The translations under genes and the position numbers were made by a program. Below, piece by piece: positions 1 to 5,080 of a stretch of 5,870 nucleotides of DNA. Source of the stretch: Minisyncoccota bacterium. Lineage in GTDB: Bacteria; Patescibacteria; Paceibacteria; UBA9973. Position 1 is the first letter of the stretch. Every line of letters begins with the position of its first letter. The DNA lies in assembly GCA_028696935.1 (NCBI GenBank), contig JAQVGE010000064.1, forward strand, positions 1 to 5,870, given 5' to 3'. The notes beneath the pieces are model-generated. The model saw nothing but the letters and a program-made list of their open reading frames with translations. It had not been told where the DNA came from and made no database searches.

Positions 1-2
1 CC

Positions 3-2336
3 AATACCCATAACGTCAACGGCCAATTAATCCTGTCCGTCCAGCGGGGCGGCATCACCAACGAATATGCCTATGACGATGCAGGTCGCAGGACCCATGT
101 CGTGCTGAACGGCGCGACGGTTTCGAGCACGGCCTATGACGCCATCGGGCGGACCGTATGGACCCGAAACGCCGATGGCGTCGTGGTCAGCAATACCTAC
201 GATTCCGCCGACCGGCTGCATCGCGTCTATATGCCCGACGGCACCTTCACCGAGAATGTCTATTCCAATGGATGGCTATGGAAGACAATTGATCGTGCCG
301 GACGGACAAATGTGATGGAACGCGATGCCGTGGGCCGTTTGGTCCAAACCATTGATCCTTCGGGCGGGACCGTACAATATCGCCATGACGCATCCGGCAA
401 CCTGACCAATCTGGTGGACCAGGCCGGCAACAACACCTTCTGGACCTACGACGCCGAAGGCCGCCAAACCCGAAAAACTTATGCCGATGCCAGCCATTGG
501 GATTATACCTATGACGCGGCAGGACGCCTGACCAGCCGGACGGATGCCAAGAGCCAAGTCACATATTATGAGTACGATGCGGTCGGCAATCTGACCAATA
601 TCAACTACCCCAACGACGCCGACGTGTCCTTCACCTACGACGCCCTGAACCGGAAAACCACGATGACGGATGGCATCGGCTCCACCACCTATGCCTACAG
701 TTCTTGCTGCGGATTGCTGGAAGCAGAAGACGGGCCGTTTGCCAACGACACATTGTACTTCGGCTATACGGACGCCAAGCAGTTGGCCTCGGTGACGTCT
801 TCCTTCCTGAATGTGCAGTATGCCTACGACGACCTCCAGCGCCTGCATACCGTCGTTGGTCCCGAAGGCACCAATACCTATTCATACGAAGGAGCCGGAA
901 CTGCATGGCGGGATTTGCAGCTCGGCAACGGCACCGCAGCATCCCGGCAATATGACGAGTTGATGCGCCTGACAAACATGGTCAACGCTACCGATGCCGG
1001 GGTGCTCTCATCGTTCGCCCTCACCGTGGACGACGCCGACCAGCGCACCCAGGTCATTCGCGAGGATGGACGCATCATCCAATATCAATACGATCCTATC
1101 GGACAGCTCACCAATGCTTATAGCGGCTCCTACGCCTACAGCTACCAATACGACACTACGGGCAACCCCCTGGAACAAAACAAATCCGGCATGGTCTATT
1201 CCAATTCCTTCAACAACTTGAACCAAAACATAGACACCGTCTTCTCCGGCGGCCTCGCCGCGTGGGGGACTCAATCCGGCCCCCTCGCCGCTACCGTCAC
1301 CGTTAACGCCATCATCGCCCACCCGTGGGGATCGTATTGGGTCGCCACCAACATTCCCTTCACCCAAGGGGCCAACACGTTGCAAGCCGTTATTCAGGAT
1401 GCCGCCGGACGAAAAGCCACCAACACCATTACCGTTGTTGCCCAGAACAAGACTTATGCCTACGATGCGAATGGAAACATGACCGCCAACGGCACATTCA
1501 CCTATGTCTGGGACGATGAAAACCGCCTGACCGAAGTCTGGAAAGAGGGCGTTGTCATCCAGCGCAATAAATATGACGGCCTCGGTCGCCGCCGCGAAAA
1601 AGTGGAGGGCTTCACCACCAACCGCTACATTTATAAGGACTGGCTTGTCCTGGCCGTTGTCGATGGCGCGGATAATCTGTTGGAAACCTATACCCACGGG
1701 GCCGATCTGTCGGGGCAAATCGGCGGAAACGCGGGAGGCATCGGCGGCATACTCGCCGATACGTCGGCCACAAACAGTCATTTCTACCACTACGATTTCA
1801 ACGGCAACATCATTCAGCTTACAGACGCCACGGCCACACCTGTTGGTTGCATCGAATATAGCCCTTATGGTGAAGTTCTCCTCAAATCGGGACTTTTTAC
1901 GCCCCGCCATCAATTCAGCACCAAGGAATATGACTGCCATACTGGGCTGAATTATTACGGCTACAGATTCTACTTACCCAATCTCGGGAGGTGGCCAAAC
2001 AGAGATCCGATTGAAGAAAGGGGCGGAGCAAATCTATATACATATGTTTATAATAATATAGAAAATATGTGGGATTATATGGGAAATGATCCAAGAGGAA
2101 GCGGAATTGTAATTACCGTGCCCATAATATACGAGTGTTCAGGGGCTGTTTGCAGGATATGTTATAGCCAGAAGAAGTCCTGCGCCAATCAATGTGGGAT
2201 ATATTCTGGCACAGGCAAAACAGATAAAGAAGCAAGGAAAGCAGCAGAAAATAATGCATTGGCGGATCTTCCTGGATGCGAAGAGTGCTGCAATGATTCT
2301 GGAGTAAAAAGCTGGTTGGATTGTCGCCCAAAATAA
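3..2336 (+). CDS. Rhs/YD-repeat protein, 3' part (5' end outside window), with Cys-rich C-terminal tip
   Basis: The reading frame is open from the window edge, with YD motifs (YDDAGRR) before the first possible internal start (GTG at 102), so the true start lies upstream. The 777 visible residues comprise about 14 YD-type repeats (60-1160: YDAIGRT, YDAEGRQ, YDALNRK), including a 'SSCCGLLE' unit; a beta-rich spacer (about 1200-1440) beginning SFNNLNQN; a second YD block (YDANGNM, YDGLGRRREK); the glycine-rich GGIGGILAD; then QFSTKEYD, GLNYYGYRFY and GRWPNRDPIEERGGANLYTY, the Rhs core end. In characterised Rhs proteins the YD repeats form a beta-cocoon around a C-terminal effector and the protein is exported or surface-exposed. 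The final 83 residues (2085-2333) are a variable tip with nine cysteines and no recognised fold. The usual DPxG after the core reads DYMG, followed by NDPRG. The core is GC-rich and the tip AT-rich. Family is secure; tip function is unknown. Confidence 0.93.
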   Translation, partial: NTHNVNGQLILSVQRGGITNEYAYDDAGRRTHVVLNGATVSSTAYDAIGRTVWTRNADGVVVSNTYDSADRLHRVYMPDGTFTENVYSNGWLWKTIDRAGRTNVMERDAVGRLVQTIDPSGGTVQYRHDASGNLTNLVDQAGNNTFWTYDAEGRQTRKTYADASHWDYTYDAAGRLTSRTDAKSQVTYYEYDAVGNLTNINYPNDADVSFTYDALNRKTTMTDGIGSTTYAYSSCCGLLEAEDGPFANDTLYFGYTDAKQLASVTSSFLNVQYAYDDLQRLHTVVGPEGTNTYSYEGAGTAWRDLQLGNGTAASRQYDELMRLTNMVNATDAGVLSSFALTVDDADQRTQVIREDGRIIQYQYDPIGQLTNAYSGSYAYSYQYDTTGNPLEQNKSGMVYSNSFNNLNQNIDTVFSGGLAAWGTQSGPLAATVTVNAIIAHPWGSYWVATNIPFTQGANTLQAVIQDAAGRKATNTITVVAQNKTYAYDANGNMTANGTFTYVWDDENRLTEVWKEGVVIQRNKYDGLGRRREKVEGFTTNRYIYKDWLVLAVVDGADNLLETYTHGADLSGQIGGNAGGIGGILADTSATNSHFYHYDFNGNIIQLTDATATPVGCIEYSPYGEVLLKSGLFTPRHQFSTKEYDCHTGLNYYGYRFYLPNLGRWPNRDPIEERGGANLYTYVYNNIENMWDYMGNDPRGSGIVITVPIIYECSGAVCRICYSQKKSCANQCGIYSGTGKTDKEARKAAENNALADLPGCEECCNDSGVKSWLDCRPK
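1152..2030 (+). repeat. Rhs core repeat, copy 1 (inside the upstream Rhs gene)
   Basis: This runs from the last YD repeat of the first block (DTTGNPLEQNKSG) to the hallmark RDPIEERGG. It aligns along its length with 3029-3919 and, from its spacer segment onward, with 5078-5812. It is the most diverged copy: landmarks such as NSFN.LNQN, YDGLGRRREK, THGADLSGQ, GGIGGILA and NYYGYRFY are kept, while the spacer between them differs in many residues. Limits were set by eye from protein landmarks. Confidence 0.8.
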
Positions 2337-2344
2337 ATGGATAT

Positions 2345-2349
2345 AAGGA
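2345..2349 (+). promoter_or_regulatory. Ribosome binding site for the small secreted protein
   Basis: AAGGA lies 6 bases before the ATG at 2356, within the 19-base gap after the Rhs stop codon. It supports that ATG as the start. With no promoter or terminator visible in the gap, it also suggests translation from the same transcript as the upstream Rhs gene. Confidence 0.6.
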
Positions 2350-2355
2350 ATAATA

Positions 2356-2988
2356 ATGAGATTGATAAAATATTTAGGGATCACGATATGCCTACTTTCA
2401 AGTGAAAGGTCAATAGCGCTTGATCTCATGTCAAGGGAGGCTAATAGTTGTGAATCAGCCAATACTTATTTAGATGTGAGCATGTCGCAAAAAGACAAGA
2501 GATATATTAGATATAAAATCAACGAAAAACAGGAATTCCACAAAGAATATGATGCAATTTTAAAGTATCCAATTGAATACAGTGATAACGGTTTAGCAAT
2601 TAAATATACTGAACAGGGGATAGGCTATGCATTGACAATAACGGACTTTACATGCGACAAGGAATACGCACAATTCGACTTTAATATCGAGAATGTGGAT
2701 ATTTATGGATGGGATGAAATTAACCGCCCAGAGCTGCAACATCCTATTCGACTATTAAAAATCAATGTATTTAAATATGATGGCCCAGTTCGTTGTAAAA
2801 TTGGTAAATGGATAGATCTGACAAAGGAAATATTGCCTGCAAAGAACAACATTGCAGGAGCAGAAACCATGATGATTCGTATCTGGAAAGAGGATAGTAT
2901 GGAGAGTGGGGAAGGGGTCGAAAAGGGATCACCCATTAGAGGTTCCGGTCAAACACCAAAAGTCCCAATGAGGGCACCAGATCAATAG
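2356..2988 (+). CDS. Small exported protein of unknown function, partner of first Rhs tip
   Basis: I do not recognise a family for this 210-residue protein. The N-terminus looks like a Sec signal peptide: MRLIK, then a hydrophobic YLGITICLLSS, with a plausible cleavage site after Ser-Ile-Ala at residue 21. The mature part is hydrophilic, with three cysteines and alternating patterns suggesting beta structure (for example YGWDEINRPEL and LLKINVFKYDG). Its start is supported by AAGGA 6 bases upstream. It sits 19 bases after the Rhs tip and is equally AT-rich, so tip and small gene appear to be one unit. In Rhs loci this position is usually held by the immunity gene, but an exported protein could instead be an accessory factor. 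The last 25 or so codons (from about 2912) run into GGGGTC-type repeats and give a low-complexity tail (EKGSPIRGSGQTPK), so the original stop codon may have been lost. Confidence 0.75.
   Translation: MRLIKYLGITICLLSSERSIALDLMSREANSCESANTYLDVSMSQKDKRYIRYKINEKQEFHKEYDAILKYPIEYSDNGLAIKYTEQGIGYALTITDFTCDKEYAQFDFNIENVDIYGWDEINRPELQHPIRLLKINVFKYDGPVRCKIGKWIDLTKEILPAKNNIAGAETMMIRIWKEDSMESGEGVEKGSPIRGSGQTPKVPMRAPDQ
2912..2932 (+). repeat. Two degenerate AAGGGGTC motifs inside the 3' end of the small gene
   Basis: AAGGGGTC at 2912-2919 is followed immediately by AAAAGGGATCAC at 2921-2932. These match, with changes, the motif repeated at 4761-4828 ahead of the RAYT remnant. They are translated here as part of GVEKGSP. 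Motif identity is by eye. Confidence 0.5.
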
Positions 2989-2998
2989 ATTTCTTATC

Positions 2999-4354
2999 AT
3001 GAAAATATGGGCGGACAAAATGCGTGATGATGCCGCCGGCAATCCCGTGGAACAGGACAAGAACGGGCTTGTGTTCAGCAACTCCTTCAACCACCTCAAC
3101 CAAAACGTCGCCACCGTTCCCGGCGGCTCGCTGGCTGTGCTGGGGCGCGTGAACTATGCAGGCGGGACCGTGGCGGTGAATTCCGTGCAGACGCAACTTT
3201 CGCCCGATTTGATATTTGCCGCAACGGGGATTCCGTTCGCGCTCGGAACCAACGCGCTGAACACGGTGTTTACCGATCCCTTCGGACGCTCCACCAACCG
3301 GGAAACGTCAGTTGTTGTGACCCAGAAGGCCTATCAGTACGACCTAAACGGTAATCTGACCAACGATGGGCGGATGGCGTATTTCTGGAACGACGAGAAT
3401 CGGCTGGTGGCCGTGCACAGCGCGAAAACGGGGGCGATGATCCAGGAGAATCGCTACGATGGGCTCGGGCGTCGGCGGGAAAAAATTGAGCATGGCGCAG
3501 ACGGGATCACAACCAACCGCTACTTGTATCAGGATTGGATGGTGCTGGCGGTGACCGATGGCGCGGGGAACGTGCAGGAAACCTACACCCACGGGGCGGA
3601 CTTATCCGGGCAGGTGGGCGGCGGCGCGGGGGGCATCGGCGGCATCTTGGCCTCGACGCAGGCGGGGGGCACGGCGTATTATCACTACGACTTCAATGGA
3701 AACGTCGTGAACGTGAGCAGCAGCAACCAAACCCAACGGGCGAAGTACACCTACTCCCCCTTCGGCGAGGTGTTGCTGAAAGAGGGGCCATTCGATTCCC
3801 GATACCAGTTCAGCACCAAGGAACGGGACATGTCGACTGGGATGAATTATTACGGCTACCGGTTCTACTCCCCGCAAATGGGAAGGTGGATCAATCGTGA
3901 TCCATTGAACGAATTAGGATTCCAAACAGTGCGGAGTGATATTTCTGGAAAAGAAACATCTCATGATTCAATGGCAAATACCGTTTGGGAACAACTTGAA
4001 GAATATTTCCTCACGCAGGGGCAAAGCATCGACTCTGAAGAGTTGATGAAAATAGTCGTTCTGTTACTGGATAATCCGAGTGTTTCAGCGCGCCCTTGCA
4101 ATCATCTAAGGATGCCCCTCACGACGAATACCAGCCATGATGTGAATCTTTACCTGTTTGTCAGAAATAGTGCCCAGAATATGATTGATTCTCTAGGCTT
4201 GAAATGTTGGACAATATTTTGGACGTGTGAGATATGCACATGGCCCGATTGCAAGCCGAAGGATTTTCCAGATCCGTCATGCCCAGGACCTGCTCCAGAT
4301 CCCGACCCTACTCCTGATCCACCTCAACATATATGTTTCAAATGTGATTTCTAA
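2999..4354 (+). CDS. Orphan Rhs core cassette with split hallmark motif and Cys/Pro-rich tip
   Basis: This encodes 451 residues if it starts at ATG 2999, 10 bases after the preceding stop codon. ATG 3020 is an alternative, and neither has a convincing Shine-Dalgarno. The first nine residues (MKIWADKMR) have no Rhs counterpart; homology to the upstream gene begins at 3029, inside a YD motif (DDAAGNPVEQ where the other copy has YDTTGNPLEQ). The N-terminal YD block and any signal peptide are missing. Then follow the spacer, YDLNGNL, YDGLGRRREK, THGADLSGQ, GGIGGILA, NYYGYRFYSP and GRWINRDPLNELG. A 74-codon AT-rich insertion (3920-4141) separates this from VNLYLFVRN and DSLGL, which normally follow directly. 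The 50-residue tip (4202-4351) has seven cysteines and a PDPDPTPDP run. Without an export signal it may be silent, serving as a recombination donor, or be translated by coupling to the gene before it. Confidence 0.85.
   Translation: MKIWADKMRDDAAGNPVEQDKNGLVFSNSFNHLNQNVATVPGGSLAVLGRVNYAGGTVAVNSVQTQLSPDLIFAATGIPFALGTNALNTVFTDPFGRSTNRETSVVVTQKAYQYDLNGNLTNDGRMAYFWNDENRLVAVHSAKTGAMIQENRYDGLGRRREKIEHGADGITTNRYLYQDWMVLAVTDGAGNVQETYTHGADLSGQVGGGAGGIGGILASTQAGGTAYYHYDFNGNVVNVSSSNQTQRAKYTYSPFGEVLLKEGPFDSRYQFSTKERDMSTGMNYYGYRFYSPQMGRWINRDPLNELGFQTVRSDISGKETSHDSMANTVWEQLEEYFLTQGQSIDSEELMKIVVLLLDNPSVSARPCNHLRMPLTTNTSHDVNLYLFVRNSAQNMIDSLGLKCWTIFWTCEICTWPDCKPKDFPDPSCPGPAPDPDPTPDPPQHICFKCDF
3029..3919 (+). 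repeat. Rhs core repeat, copy 2
   Basis: This is the core of the orphan cassette. It aligns with 1152-2030 throughout and much more closely with 5078-5812. Over the 90 bases from 3191 I count 5 mismatches to copy 3, but stretches around 3480-3515 differ at many positions. Limits were set by eye. Confidence 0.85.
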
Positions 4355-4376
4355 AAGACAACTGGAATGGTTGACG

Positions 4377-4775
4377 ATGAAAAAAGTATTAATATATGTA
4401 ATATTTGTAATTGGTGTTGTAAGTTGTCACCTTGGGTGCAAAAATATTATTGCGCATAAATTGGAGTCCAATGAGCGCTGGGATGCCCTAAACTATTTGA
4501 AAACTCTTAAGGTACAGGGACGGCTCCCTGGCTTTCATGCGGATGATCGCGGTCAAGTAACATTTGGTGCATCTGAAATTCTTCTAGGGACGAAGATGAA
4601 ATACCCGTTGAAAGTAAACTTCTTCATTCAGAAAAAGGATGAGCAACAACTATATATTTATGAAGTAAGCAAAGATGCACCCGATGCATCATGGATATTA
4701 TCAAAAGCATGGGAGAAATCTTCGCAGCAGGGGACAGTGAGTTTGATCACAGAGGGCGCGAAGGGGTCACCCTAA
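4377..4775 (+). CDS. Small predicted lipoprotein, partner of second Rhs tip
   Basis: This 132-residue protein starts at ATG 4377, 22 bases after the Rhs tip. The frame is open further upstream (to an ATG at 4227), but that stretch overlaps the Rhs gene by 128 bases, whereas at 4377 a typical lipoprotein signal begins: MKK, hydrophobic VLIYVIFVIG, then the lipobox Val-Val-Ser-Cys with Cys17 as the predicted lipidated residue. The mature part contains YPLKVNFFIQKK, QLYIYEVSKD and SWILSKAW. The spacing of Y-P, F, K, Y-x-Y, W-x-L and A-W resembles, from memory only, small secreted proteins seen beside Rhs genes in PVC bacteria. The ribosome binding site is weak (GGAA, 10 bases upstream). By position it is a candidate immunity or accessory protein, probably membrane-anchored; this is inference. 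Its last residues (EGAKGSP) and stop codon lie in the GGGGTCA repeat cluster. Confidence 0.78.
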   Translation: MKKVLIYVIFVIGVVSCHLGCKNIIAHKLESNERWDALNYLKTLKVQGRLPGFHADDRGQVTFGASEILLGTKMKYPLKVNFFIQKKDEQQLYIYEVSKDAPDASWILSKAWEKSSQQGTVSLITEGAKGSP

Positions 4776-4834
4776 AAAAAGGGGTTAGACTATGAAAGAA
4801 AGGGGTCAGACTAAAAAGGGGTCAGACTATGAAA
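4761..4834 (+). repeat. Cluster of AAAGGGGTYAGACT repeats upstream of RAYT start
   Basis: Three direct copies of the 14-base motif lie at 4778-4791 (TTAGACT variant), 4799-4812 and 4815-4828. The first and third are followed by ATGAAA. A partial copy, AAGGGGTCAC, lies at 4761-4770 inside the end of the lipoprotein gene. GGGGTCAGAC-type repeats ahead of RAYT transposase genes are common in PVC and deltaproteobacterial genomes, to my recollection. Here they fill most of the 107-base gap between the lipoprotein stop codon and the next start. No terminator is visible in this gap. Confidence 0.8.
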
Positions 4835-4857
4835 TTTAGAATCTGTGTTGACGCGGA

Positions 4858-4876
4858 AGAATGATCCTGTCATTTT
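4858..4876 (+). other. Small hairpin just upstream of the RAYT start
   Basis: AATGA (4860-4864) and TCATT (4870-4874) form a perfect 5-bp stem around a TCCTG loop, extended by a G-T and an A-T pair. It ends 6 bases before the ATG. RAYTs are known to recognise small REP hairpins, so this could be a cognate site, but the stem is short and AT-rich and could occur by chance. Confidence 0.3.
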
Positions 4877-4882
4877 CTGGCT

Positions 4883-5080
4883 ATGGCTAGAGCGTTACGT
4901 GTGGAATATCCTGGGGCTCGCTATCATCTGATGTGTCGAGGGAATCAGAGCCGACGGATTATCGAAAAGCAGACAGACGCTGATTTATTTGTTCGAACAC
5001 TGGGGGAGATGTGTGTCCGCAATGGAGCCGTCGTACACGCCTGGTGCCTGATGAGCAATCATTACCATCTCCTTCTCGTG
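4883..5080 (+). mobile_element. RAYT (Y1_Tnp, REP-associated transposase) 5' remnant
   Basis: Sixty-six codons match the start of the RAYT family: MARALRVEYPGARYHLMCRG, a variable middle, then HAWCLMSNHYHLLLV. The His-Tyr-His at the end is the HUH metal-binding motif of Y1 transposases, which act on single-stranded DNA at hairpins. The family normally continues for well over 100 further residues, including the catalytic tyrosine; here all of that is replaced by Rhs core sequence from about 5078. The transposase is therefore inactive by deletion of its nucleophile. The intact start and upstream repeats suggest its 5' end arrived as a normal element before the fusion. Confidence 0.88.

Noticed and set aside
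1008..1940. 310-codon open frame on the minus strand opposite the Rhs gene
   Set aside because: It is antisense to a clearly coding, YD-motif-rich frame. Its glycine/valine-rich product is what reversed GC-rich Rhs codons give. It has no recognisable motif.
2337..2355. Terminator between the first Rhs gene and the small gene
   Set aside because: The 19-base gap holds no inverted repeat or T-run; it contains a ribosome binding site instead.
4227..4376. N-terminal extension of the lipoprotein gene from the ATG at 4227
   Set aside because: It overlaps the Rhs tip in another frame and would bury the lipoprotein signal that begins at 4377.
4761..4834. CRISPR-like array
   Set aside because: The repeats are 14 bases and spaced by only 2-7 bases, with no spacers. 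They are simple direct repeats of the RAYT-associated kind.
4848..4876. TTGACG as a possible -35 box ahead of the RAYT start
   Set aside because: No acceptable -10 box at 16-18 bases; CATTTT at the right spacing is a poor match.
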